Positions 6,941-14,700 of a stretch of DNA of 16,670 nucleotides are shown piece after piece. Made by a program: the position numbers and the translations under genes. This DNA comes from DAOTXN01 sp034435435 (GTDB lineage Bacteria; Chloroflexota; Anaerolineae; S140-20). Within the stretch, counting starts at the first letter, position 1. The number at the start of each line of letters is the position of its first letter. The stretch lies in assembly GCA_034435435.1 (NCBI GenBank), contig DAOTXN010000179.1:1-16670 (forward strand), given 5' to 3'. The notes below the pieces were generated by a model. The model worked only from the letters and a program-made list of their open reading frames with translations, did no database searches and was not told where the DNA came from.

Positions 6941-6969
6941 TTGACGCCGCCCCATTGCCGTGATAGAAT
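6941..6969 (+). promoter_or_regulatory. Predicted sigma70-like promoter of the Thr/Pro-linker lipoprotein
   Basis: TTGACG (6941-6946) and TAGAAT (6964-6969) are separated by exactly 17 bases, each one base off consensus. Transcription would begin near 6976, about 30 bases before the start codon at 7006. It gives the lipoprotein its own promoter just after the kinase gene. Confidence 0.6.
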
Positions 6970-7005
6970 GAACTACAAAAGTGAGTTCTAGCCGAGGGCA
7001 GATCG

Positions 7006-7749
7006 ATGGAATCTAACCCCATGCTCAGACAACGATTCATGTGGATTCGTTCACTCCCAATTCGACAAATTTCAGGCGTTGTGCTGGTATTTCTGGCGCT
7101 CACCGGCTGTCTCACTACTTATGCCGCCGACCTTTCAGAGCCGCCTTCTGGCGACTGGTCTAACACGCGCGCCACAGCGATCCCTACAGCCACGCTCCCC
7201 CATACGGTTTCCGCAACTCCCGGCGTCACTCTGGTTCCCAACATGGCAGTCCGCGCTCTTCAGACTGTCCCACCAACTGCCACGGCGACGCTTACCTCTA
7301 CCGCCCAATTCGACACGCCGACCCCTACCGCGACTCTCACACCGAGCGCTACTGGGACGCCGACCCAGGAACCGACCGCCACACCCGAACCGACAAATAC
7401 GCCGGCCCCGACCGCAACACCCAGACCCACGACCATTCCTGCGACAGCCGTCCCTTTTCAAGCCTACGCCTGGCTAGACAATTACTACCCCGCACCCGGC
7501 TCGGTTGTTACCGTTTACGGCATTTTGCTGAAGAACGGACGGCCCGTAAACGGCGCGCAGATGGGTGTTACGTGGGGCTATACCCATGGCCAGGGCTATT
7601 GCACAGCCTACACCGGTATTGACGGCCGTGCAGCTTGTGCGCAGAACATCGGCGCGCCGCTACCCGATTACTGGGTATACATTGATGTCGTCTTTATTCA
7701 CGAAGACGAGCTATATTACGCCAAGACCGCTTTTTTAACCGACCCATAA
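7006..7749 (+). CDS. Thr/Pro-linker lipoprotein with C-terminal beta-sandwich-like domain
   Basis: A 247-residue surface lipoprotein of unknown role. A long N-region is followed by the hydrophobic stretch SGVVLVFLALTGC with lipobox LTGC, so Cys35 would be lipidated. Residues about 56-150 form a Thr/Pro/Ala-rich linker like those in the upstream kinase. The C-terminal 97 residues (151-247) look folded and beta-rich, with two cysteines (199 and 211). The pattern PGSVVTVYGILLKNGRPVNG followed by a TGIDGRAA turn resembles Ig-like or carboxypeptidase-regulatory-like domains, but no family is firmly recognised. GAGG at 6994-6997 favours the ATG at 7006 over 7021. Its location and shared linker style suggest a role at the same surface as the kinase, which is inference only. 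Confidence 0.72.
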   Translation: MESNPMLRQRFMWIRSLPIRQISGVVLVFLALTGCLTTYAADLSEPPSGDWSNTRATAIPTATLPHTVSATPGVTLVPNMAVRALQTVPPTATATLTSTAQFDTPTPTATLTPSATGTPTQEPTATPEPTNTPAPTATPRPTTIPATAVPFQAYAWLDNYYPAPGSVVTVYGILLKNGRPVNGAQMGVTWGYTHGQGYCTAYTGIDGRAACAQNIGAPLPDYWVYIDVVFIHEDELYYAKTAFLTDP

Positions 7750-7764
7750 GCCAGATACCGGAAT

Positions 7765-7810
7765 AAAAAACAAACCATCCACGAGCGTTTTGTCCGTGGA
7801 TGGTTTGTTC
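7765..7810. terminator. Bidirectional rho-independent terminator
   Basis: A perfect 14 bp stem, ACAAACCATCCACG (7770-7783) paired with CGTGGATGGTTTGT (7795-7808), encloses an 11-base loop. The six A residues at 7765-7770 give a U-tract for minus-strand transcription, while the plus-strand side has only a short T-rich tail. It lies between two convergent genes ending at 7749 and 7820. Confidence 0.85.
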
Positions 7811-7819
7811 TCCAGGCCG

Positions 7820-8269
7820 TCAAGAGCGACCCTGCAAGTCTACACTGACACTCAAAAAATAAAACGCCAGGGAATCACGGATACCATGCAGCAAGCGTCG
7901 GCCCGCCTGTTCGACAATGTCGATGAAACGCCCGCGAGCGAGCGAGCCTGCCACCGGACACACCACCCCCAATGTCTGCCGCGCTCCCTGGCGACGAGTG
8001 GCCCAGTAGCCGCCGTACCTACTCAAAAAGGTCTGTCCCAAAAAAGCAATCACCAACACCCGCGCAGAGGCAGGCAACGGACCTGTGCGCTCTACCCGAT
8101 CGATCCACTCGTCCAACAACTGGAGCGTCGCAGGATCATAATCAACCGCATCGCCGCCAAAGCGCCTCAGCACTTGCAGCGCCTGCGCCGCGGCGCGTTG
8201 CATGTACAGACAACGTTCTGGTGGAAGCGGTTCAATGCCAGGATCTGATACGCCACCCTGCCGGGCCAT
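7820..8269 (-). CDS. Conserved-looking hypothetical protein
   Basis: A predicted 149-residue soluble protein that I do not recognise. It is helix-rich in the first half (LYMQRAAAQALQVLRRFGG at 21-39, ATLQLLDEWIDRV at 47-59). The second half contains the notable stretch FLGQTFLSRYGGYWA (76-90) and ends with RDSLAFYFLS (131-140). These patterns look like a conserved fold, not random frame sequence. The ATG at 8269 was chosen because GTGAGG lies 9 bases upstream and a good promoter (8326-8354) predicts a transcript start near 8319. That excludes the longer frame starting at 8392. The terminator at 7765-7810 lies just past its stop. It diverges from the metallo-hydrolase gene. Confidence 0.65.
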   Translation of the reverse strand: MARQGGVSDPGIEPLPPERCLYMQRAAAQALQVLRRFGGDAVDYDPATLQLLDEWIDRVERTGPLPASARVLVIAFLGQTFLSRYGGYWATRRQGARQTLGVVCPVAGSLARGRFIDIVEQAGRRLLHGIRDSLAFYFLSVSVDLQGRS

Positions 8270-8325
8270 CTCTGTATGCCTCACTCGCCCCTGTCTGCCT
8301 GCCCCCGTCACCCCACAATACTTTG

Positions 8326-8354
8326 AGTATAGCATAGTCTTTTTGGCCCAGCAA
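8326..8354 (-). promoter_or_regulatory. Predicted promoter of the minus-strand hypothetical gene
   Basis: On the minus strand, TTGCTG (8349-8354) and TATACT (8326-8331) are separated by 17 bases. Transcription would start near 8319, about 50 bases before the chosen start codon at 8269. The -35 box lies only 4 bases from the -35 box of the opposite promoter. Confidence 0.55.
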
Positions 8355-8358
8355 CCGA

Positions 8359-8386
8359 TTGACAAAGCCTTCAATTGCGCTATCAT
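8359..8386 (+). promoter_or_regulatory. Predicted promoter of the metallo-hydrolase gene
   Basis: A perfect TTGACA (8359-8364) is followed after 16 bases by TATCAT (8381-8386). Transcription would start near 8393, leaving a leader of about 22 bases with AAAGGAG (8401-8407) before the TTG start at 8415. It is arranged back to back with the minus-strand promoter. Confidence 0.6.
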
Positions 8387-8414
8387 GCGCACATCCCGCG
8401 AAAGGAGTCATCCC

Positions 8415-9035
8415 TTGATCATCCGAACGCTGCCCCTCGGCCCATTACAGACCAACTGTTATCTCATCGGTTGTCCCGAAACGCTTGTGGGAGCCGTGAT
8501 TGACCCCGGTTGGGACGCCAAGACCATCCTGCATGAAGCCGAGGCAGCCGGGCTGACGATCAAATATGTGCTCAACACTCACGCCCACTGGGACCACGTG
8601 GCGGCCAACGCTGATTTGCTACAGGCCACTGGCGCCGAACTGGCCGTCCATCCGCAGGATCTGCCGCTGCTGCGCGCTAAAGGAGGAGCCGATTTTTGGG
8701 GTATTCCCGTCAAACCCTCGCCAGAGCCAGACCTGGAATTAGCCGATGGGCAAAGTATCTCCGTCGGCACATTAGAGTTGCAGGTTCTTTTTACACCCGG
8801 CCACACCCCGGGTCACGTGAGCTTTTATGAGGCCAACGCCGGAGTCGTTTTTGACGGGGATGTGCTTTTCAAACAGGGCATCGGCCGCACCGATCTGCCC
8901 GGCGGCAGTTTCCCAGCCCTGGTGCACAGTATCAAAGACGTTCTGATGAAGTTGCCGCCCGAAACGGTGGTCTATTCTGGCCACGGGCCGGCGACGACCA
9001 TCGGCGAGGAACGTTGGTCCAACCCCTGGATTTAA
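8415..9035 (+). CDS. Metallo-beta-lactamase-fold hydrolase (glyoxalase II/YcbL-like)
   Basis: A 206-residue cytoplasmic metal-dependent hydrolase of the type that includes glyoxalase II-like thioesterases. The metal-binding signature HAHWDH is at 56-61. Further ligands are expected at His130 in TPGHTPGH, Asp148 in FDGDVLF, and His190 in YSGHGP. IGRTDLPGG (156-164) is typical of the YcbL-like subgroup. The start is a TTG at 8415, chosen because AAAGGAG lies 7 bases upstream and the protein begins directly with the first beta strand (IIRTLPLGPLQTNCYLIG). The open frame extends upstream to 8202 but would cross the promoter and the opposite gene. Length fits the short, single-domain members. The natural substrate is not known; a glutathione-type thioester is only one possibility. 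Confidence 0.9.
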   Translation: MIIRTLPLGPLQTNCYLIGCPETLVGAVIDPGWDAKTILHEAEAAGLTIKYVLNTHAHWDHVAANADLLQATGAELAVHPQDLPLLRAKGGADFWGIPVKPSPEPDLELADGQSISVGTLELQVLFTPGHTPGHVSFYEANAGVVFDGDVLFKQGIGRTDLPGGSFPALVHSIKDVLMKLPPETVVYSGHGPATTIGEERWSNPWI

Positions 9036-9059
9036 TGGTCGGCCATCAGCGGCCAGGCG

Positions 9060-9878
9060 TCACGGGACCGAAGCGTAATACCGTCTGACGATCTGCTGGC
9101 CTTGGCCTGTGCTGGCCCACTCTACAAATTCAGCCAGAATGCCATCGGGTTCGGCGCGGGCCACCAGATAAAATGGGCGCGCCAATAAATAGCGCCCTGT
9201 TTCCACTGCCGCCGCTGACGGCGCGACTCCTTCGACGGCTATAATATTGACAGCGGGAGACAGCCAGGCCGTGGAGACGTAACCGATAGCGCCCGGCGTG
9301 GCGGCCACAAACTCAACCACGGCCGCGTTACTCGGCATCACTACCGCCGTCGGAGTGACGCCCCGATTCCCCATCACCAGCGCCTCAAAGCTGCTGCGCG
9401 TGCCGGAACCGTCCTCGCGGCTGACAGGGATTATGCTGGTCGACGTCCCGCCCAGATCCCCCCAGGTCAGGCTTTGCCCTTGAAAGATGTCCCGCAATTG
9501 CAGCAGCGACAATCCACCCACGGGATTAGTAAGATGCGTCACTATCACGATGGCGTCGCGGGCGAAGGGACGGTACCACAAACCGCTCGTGAGCTTTTCT
9601 GTTTCTGACAGCCATGCGACGGCAGCCAGGTCATACTCCCCGGTTTGCAACCCGGCCAGGGCGCGTTCGGCGTTGGCCGCGCGCCCGACGCTTATCGAAA
9701 CGTAAGGATGGTTAGCTTGATACGCGCCGACGAGATCATCCATCAGGGGCGCCACACTGGTGTCGGTAACGAGCGAGCGCCGCACCATCTCGACCGTGGG
9801 CGTGGGCGTCTGGGCGCAAGCCGTCAAGACGACGAGCAAACATGCCGCAAGCGCAAGTTGTTCGCGGCTCATCATCAT
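9060..9878 (-). CDS. PstS-like phosphate/anion substrate-binding lipoprotein
   Basis: A 272-residue periplasmic-type binding protein of the PstS-like (PBP domain) family. A signal peptide ends in lipobox LTAC with Cys21, followed by a very short TPTPT linker. The anion-binding loop is visible as SREDGSGTRSSFEA (153-166). YDLAAVAWLSE (82-92) and AIGYVSTAWL are further family-type segments. Three ATG codons occur in a row at 9878, 9875 and 9872; the first overlaps the uppP stop as ATGA, so it is probably translationally coupled. No permease or ATPase genes are nearby, so it may deliver to a transporter elsewhere or act as a sensor. At 272 residues it is close to the shorter Chloroflexota PstS-like proteins. 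Phosphate is inferred from the family, not shown. Confidence 0.85.
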   Translation of the reverse strand: MMMSREQLALAACLLVVLTACAQTPTPTVEMVRRSLVTDTSVAPLMDDLVGAYQANHPYVSISVGRAANAERALAGLQTGEYDLAAVAWLSETEKLTSGLWYRPFARDAIVIVTHLTNPVGGLSLLQLRDIFQGQSLTWGDLGGTSTSIIPVSREDGSGTRSSFEALVMGNRGVTPTAVVMPSNAAVVEFVAATPGAIGYVSTAWLSPAVNIIAVEGVAPSAAAVETGRYLLARPFYLVARAEPDGILAEFVEWASTGQGQQIVRRYYASVP

Positions 9879-10699
9879 CCCCGCAGGAACGCTACGAGCA
9901 AATTAAAGCATCCAAACAACAGACAATAGGCTGCAAAGACGTACAGCGGTCGTCGGCGCAAAAAAGCCAACAGGCCCCGAATGCACAAGTAGCCGCTGAC
10001 GGCGGCGGCGACAAAGCCCACACCCAGAGGCGCCAGATGCGTATCCAGCGTACCGGCTTCCAGCATGTCTTTGAGCGGCAAAAGGCCGGCTCCAAAAATC
10101 ACCGGCGCGGACATGAGAAAACTAAAACGCGCTGCGGCCGCCCGTTCGACGTTCCGGCTCATGGCTGCGGCAATGGTCGCACCGGAGCGAGAGATGCCGG
10201 GAAAGAGCGCTAGCGCCTGTCCCAGGCCGATCCACAGCGCGTCGAGCCAGTTCAGCGCGTCGAGCGAGCGGTCGCGCTGGCCCAGCCACTCGCTCACAGT
10301 CAGCAACGCCGCCGTGAACAGCAAAAAGGCCGCCGTCGTCGTCTCGGAGTCGAAAGCGGCTTCCACCGTATCCTTGAGCAACAGCCCCAATACGACCGCC
10401 GGCAACGTCGCCGCGACCAGCAGCCAACCCAGACGAGCGTCGAGCGTCTGAAGTGGTTTGCGCTCGATCAACCCACGCAGGACCGCCGTCACGATGGCCC
10501 ACAAGTCGCGCCAAAAGTAGGCTACAACTGCCACCAGCGTGCCCCACTGCACCAACACGTCAAAAGCAAACACGATGTCGGGATCGAGTTCCCAGCCCAA
10601 CAGCCAGGGAACCAACACCAGATGGCCGGAACTGGAAACGGGGATAAACTCAGTAGCCCCTTGCACGAGGCCCAGGATAAAGGCTTGAAAAAGGGTCAT
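9875..10699 (-). CDS. uppP: Undecaprenyl-diphosphatase (BacA/UppP family)
   Basis: A 274-residue polytopic membrane enzyme that dephosphorylates undecaprenyl pyrophosphate to recycle the lipid carrier for peptidoglycan and other surface polymers. Loss lowers, and excess raises, bacitracin tolerance in known bacteria. The first signature QGATEFIPVSSSGH (13-26) contains catalytic Glu17, and the second, PGISRSGAT (167-175), contains Arg171. Hydrophobic helices fill the rest of the sequence. AAGGAG lies 4 bases before the ATG at 10699. The stop overlaps the downstream PstS-like gene by 4 bases. Length fits the family. The broken capA fragment ends about 35 bases upstream on the same strand, so uppP may now rely on read-through or a promoter not evident here. 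Confidence 0.95.
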   Translation of the reverse strand: MTLFQAFILGLVQGATEFIPVSSSGHLVLVPWLLGWELDPDIVFAFDVLVQWGTLVAVVAYFWRDLWAIVTAVLRGLIERKPLQTLDARLGWLLVAATLPAVVLGLLLKDTVEAAFDSETTTAAFLLFTAALLTVSEWLGQRDRSLDALNWLDALWIGLGQALALFPGISRSGATIAAAMSRNVERAAAARFSFLMSAPVIFGAGLLPLKDMLEAGTLDTHLAPLGVGFVAAAVSGYLCIRGLLAFLRRRPLYVFAAYCLLFGCFNLLVAFLRG

Positions 10700-10733
10700 G
10701 TGGCTCCTTGTCGATGAGTTTGTTGATTGTTGG

Positions 10734-11078
10734 TTAGTGGGTTGGCACTCGCATCCGGTTCAAGATGGCGGCGGACTCGACGGCGGTGGCGAGATGGACG
10801 CGGCCATGCCAGGTGATCGTCGGAACTAACGCAACGGCGCTGATGCTACCACGGTCTAGCGTTATGCGCAAGATAGCGCCCTGTTGCGTGTCGGGAAAAG
10901 GTTGGTCAAAGAGGAAATTGCCCAGGCTGTAGGCTACCAGCGCGCCGTCAACCCGCTCGACGGGCTGAAGCACGTGCGGCCCTTGGCCGACGATCACGTC
11001 GGCCACGGCGGCGACCAATTCACGGGCCAGCGCCCGTTGGCGCTCGGTCACGGGGTAGTATTCGGCGCCCCAATGATC
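10734..11078 (-). pseudogene. CapA-family protein, C-terminal fragment
   Basis: About 114 residues of the end of a CapA-type (poly-gamma-glutamate synthesis/PGA_cap) metallophosphatase-like protein. The recognisable run is HWGAEYYPVTERQRALAREL, then GPHVLQPVERVDG and AYSLGNFLFDQ. The reading frame continues upstream of the GTG at 11051 as DHWGAEYYP, then enters the dispersed repeat and meets a TGA at 11091-11093. The normal N-terminal two-thirds of the family is therefore missing. In the metal-site stretch, GQGPHV stands where the family often has GHHPHV. With its start and much of its domain lost, it is very unlikely to be functional. Confidence 0.8.
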
Positions 11079-11100
11079 CTTCGGCTTCGCTCAGGACAGG
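11077..11100. repeat. Dispersed CPERSRR-type short repeat at a gene junction
   Basis: The minus strand reads TCCTGAGCGAAGCCGAAGGA, a short sequence I recognise as widely scattered in Chloroflexota-type genomes and often seen in ORFs as CPERSRR. In this window it occurs once, exactly between the capA fragment and the dnaE fragment. Each gene's similarity ends at the repeat. The mechanism by which this repeat spreads is not known to me. Confidence 0.65.
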
Positions 11101-11101
11101 C

Positions 11102-11578
11102 GTCGGGGGGAAAAGCCAGCGCCTTGGCCACGTCGCGCACGGCGGATTGAGCGCGGTAGGTGACCACGTTGCACACCATCCCCACGTGGGCCTCGCCGTA
11201 GCGCTCGTACACGTATTGGATGACCTCCTCCCGCCGGTCGGCGGTGAAATCCACGTCGATGTCCGGCGTGGTGTGGCTGTCCTCGCTCAAGAAACGCTCG
11301 AAGAGCAGGTGGTGCGCCAATGGATCCACCGGGGTGATGTCCAGCAGGTAGGCCGCCAGCGAGTTGGCCGCCCAGCCGCGTCCCTGGCAGCGGATGCTCT
11401 GCTCGCGGGCGTAGCGCACGAGGTCCCACACCACCAGAAAGTACCCTACCAGCCTCACCCGCCCGATGACGGCCAGCTCGTGGTCGAGTTGAGCTTGGGC
11501 CTGCGGTGTGACCGGGTCACACTTGCGCCGCAGGCCCACCTCGCACAAGGCGCGCAGGTAGCTGTCCGGCGTATGACC
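11102..11578 (-). pseudogene. Error-prone DNA polymerase DnaE (DnaE2/ImuC-like), internal fragment
   Basis: About 159 codons of a C-family polymerase alpha subunit, from HTPDSYLRALCEVGLRR to RDVAKALAFPPD. The diagnostic segments are ELAVIGRVRLVGYFLVVWD, CQGRGWAANSLAAYLL, PLAHHLLFERFLSE, PDIDVDFTADRREEVIQYV and VTYRAQSAVRDV. PDIDVDF carries two of the catalytic aspartates. The usual GRGSAANS motif reads GRGWAANS here, a Ser-to-Trp change at a conserved place. A full protein has over 1000 residues; the PHP domain, fingers and C-terminal regions are missing. A TAA lies just before the similarity (11579-11581), and the downstream end stops at the dispersed repeat. It is a truncated remnant without function as a polymerase. 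Confidence 0.88.
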
Positions 11579-11604
11579 TTATTCATGCCCCGCCGCCCGC
11601 TCAT

Positions 11605-11634
11605 TTGCCCATATCACTGTCAGGGGTGTATAAT
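11605..11634 (+). promoter_or_regulatory. Predicted promoter of the amylopullulanase-like gene
   Basis: TTGCCC (11605-11610) and a perfect TATAAT (11629-11634) are separated by 18 bases. The transcript would start near 11641 and carry a leader of about 107 bases. The leader ends with AAAGGGGG (11732-11739), 8 bases before the ATG. No clear operator was identified in the leader. Confidence 0.55.
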
Positions 11635-11747
11635 CGTATGACCTGAATGGCCGTGCGCGGACGTGCAAAATCCAGGCGTATCTGCTCTGTCTCCTGATGC
11701 ACAATTGAATATCCTGCTGTTGATCTGAACGAAAGGGGGAACGATCA

Positions 11748-14700
11748 ATGAAACGTTTCAACGTAACTTTGTTGTTGATGGCCGTGATGCTGTTGACCAG
11801 CGTGATACCTCTCCAGACCATACCCCGCGCCCAGGCCCAAACCATCGTGGTAGACGGCGTGGTAGACGCGGCCTATGGCCCTCCGCTGGCTCAGGACGGC
11901 GCCGGCGACGGCAACGGCAGTCCGAACCTGGACCTGCTCGAACTCTACGTTGCCGAGGACGCCGACAACTTTTATTTTGCCTTTAGCGTCAACGCCGACA
12001 TCGGGGCCACGACCTGGGGCAAATACGTGCTCTATGTAGACACGACGAACGACGCCAACGGCGCGACCGGCGACGCCTGGACGCGCAACGTCGTCGCCAA
12101 CGATCCTCACAAGCCCGAATTTGGCCTCTACACCTGGGTGGACAGCGTGCCCTACGATCCCACCGACACCCAGCTCGTGGCCTGGACGGGAAGCGCTTGG
12201 GACTTGGGCAACATGAAACAGGTGGCAGCGGGCGCCATCGGCGCCGGCGCGCCCTCGGTCATCGAGTGGCAGGTCGCCAAAGCCGACTTGGGGCAGCCCG
12301 CCGAGATGTGGCTGGAGGTGTGGGACACCGGCGGCGGCACTTCCGACAACGCCCAAGACACGATCAACGACCCACCGGAGGACTGGAACGCCGCCGACTG
12401 GAGCAGCACCGCTTTCCTGGACGTCTCCACGCACTATCCATCGGCCGCGCCGCCGACCTGGTTCGCGCGAGGCGACTTTAACGGCTGGGGCGCCGGCGAC
12501 CCGCTGTACGACGACGGCGCGCACGGCGACCTGGCGGCCGGCGATGGGATTCACACCGCGCTGGTCACTATCGCCACGCCTGGCCGCCACGAGTTCAAAG
12601 TCGCCACCGAGGACTGGTCTGTCAACTACCCGCCCTCGGGCAACAGTTGGCTCGACACTGCCGTGCCCGACGAGATAGTCACCATCACCTTTGACACCAA
12701 CTTTTACGGCGACGGCTGGCAACCGGAGACGAACATCATCGGCGTGAGCACTGAGCCAGGCGCCTGGACCGCCGTGGGCGACTGGCAGGGCTGGAACAAC
12801 GCCGACCCGGCCACCGCGATGGCAGCGCTAGGAGGTGGGGTGTACGAGCTGACCACCGCCGTCGCCAGCCCCGGCGTGCACGAATACAAAGCCGTCAAGA
12901 CCGGCGCATGGGACGCCATCGGCGCCGACGGGCGCAGCGTCAACGCCGGCACGCTGAATTTCGAGACCGTCGAGGCCGGACAGAGCGTCACCTTCAGCGT
13001 AGATGCCCACGCCGGCCGCGTCACCGTCGAGGTAGCGGCCGTGCCGCCCACGCCTGGGCCGGACGACGACATCTGGTGGGATGGCCTGGGGCACAACTCG
13101 CGGGACGACCTGTATCGCGCGCCCGGCGGAGCCGTCACCACCGGCGCACCCGTCACACTGCGCTTGCGCACCTACCGCGACGACGTGACCGACGTGACCG
13201 CTCGCGTGTGGAGCACGGCGGCCGGGGCGCAGACCCTCTACCCCATGGAGCTCGTAGCCACCACGGACGACGCACCCTACGGCTACGACTATTGGCAAAC
13301 CACCCTCCCCGCGCAGGACCAGCCTACCGTCCTCTGGTATCGCTTTATCGTGCGCGACGGGGCCGACGAGGACTTTTACGAAGATGATACCATGTTCGAT
13401 GGCGGTTGGGGCGCGACCTACGACGACTCGCCCGATTACAGCTTTCAGATCGACGTATACGACCCGGACTTTGAGACGCCCGAATGGATGAAAAACGCCG
13501 TGGTCTATCAGATCTTTCCCGACCGCTTTTACAACGGCAATCCACGCAACGACCCCGAGTCGTCGGACACTCCGGTTTACGACAACCCGGTGCTGGTCAA
13601 GTCCTGGGATGAATTGCCCGAAGGCTATTGCCGCTTTTACGTGGACGCCACCTGTACCGAAGACCCCATGGGGCGAGACTTTTTCGGAGGCGATCTGCAG
13701 GGCATTACCAAGAAACTGAATTACCTGCAAAGCCTGGGGGTCACGGCGCTGTATCTCAACCCGATCTTCAAAGCGCCCTCTAATCACCTGTACGACACCA
13801 GCGACTATTATCGCATTGACCCCTACTTTGGCACGCTGGGCCATTACCTGCAACTGATGATCCAGGCGGAAAAGCGTGGCATGCACGTCATCCTGGACGG
13901 CGTCTTTAACCACACCTCCTCCGACAGCCTGTACTTTGACAAGTACTCCCGCTACCGCGCCCTGGGCGCATACGAGAGTCAGGATTCCCCGTTCTTCGAC
14001 TGGTACACCTTTTTCGAGTGGCCCGACAATTACAACTCTTGGTTCGGCTTCGATACTCTGCCGGTGCTGACCGAGATCCAGGAGGTGCGAGACTTTATCT
14101 ACCAAAGCCCACTCAGCGTGGCCCGCTGGTGGATCATCCTCGGCGCTTCCGGCTGGCGGCTGGACGTGGCCCCCGACAAGAGCCACGAGTGGTGGCAAGA
14201 GTTCCGCCCCCAGGTCAAGTCGGTCGATCCCGACGCCGTCATCTTGGGTGAGATATGGGACGACGCCAGCGAGTGGCTGCTGGGCGACGAGTTCGACAGC
14301 ACCATGAACTATCGCTTCCGGCGCGCGCTGATCGGCTTTGTCAACGGCGACACGAACGACCACCAGGGCTTCATCCAGGGCTTGAACCCCGATCAGTTCA
14401 ACAGCGCCTTGCAGTCGATCCAAGAAGACTACCCGCCGCCGGCCTTTGAAGCGACCATGAACCTGGTGGGCAGCCACGACACGATGCGCATTCTGTGGGT
14501 GCTCACGCCCGGCGCGCGCAACCAGGAGGACAAAGAGTTCAACCCGGCCAATCTGGCCGAGGGCAAGGCCAAGCTCAAGCTGTTGGCTCTCATCCAGATG
14601 ACGCTACCCGGCGCGCCGACCATTTACTATGGCGACGAGGCGGGCTTGACCGGCGACACCGACCCCGACGACCGCCGTTCCTTCCCCTGGGGCAACGAGG

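Noticed and set aside
8202..8414. N-terminal extension of the metallo-hydrolase
   Set aside because: It would cross both predicted promoters and part of the divergent gene; a TTG with a strong AAAGGAG at the right spacing begins the conserved domain.
9036..9059. GGCC-containing sequence as a terminator between convergent genes
   Set aside because: Only about 4 bp can pair and there is no T-tract on either side.
12828..14477. Minus-strand frame of 549 codons opposite the amylopullulanase-like gene
   Set aside because: It is a GC-rich antisense shadow; the plus-strand frame has clear catalytic motifs and this one has none.
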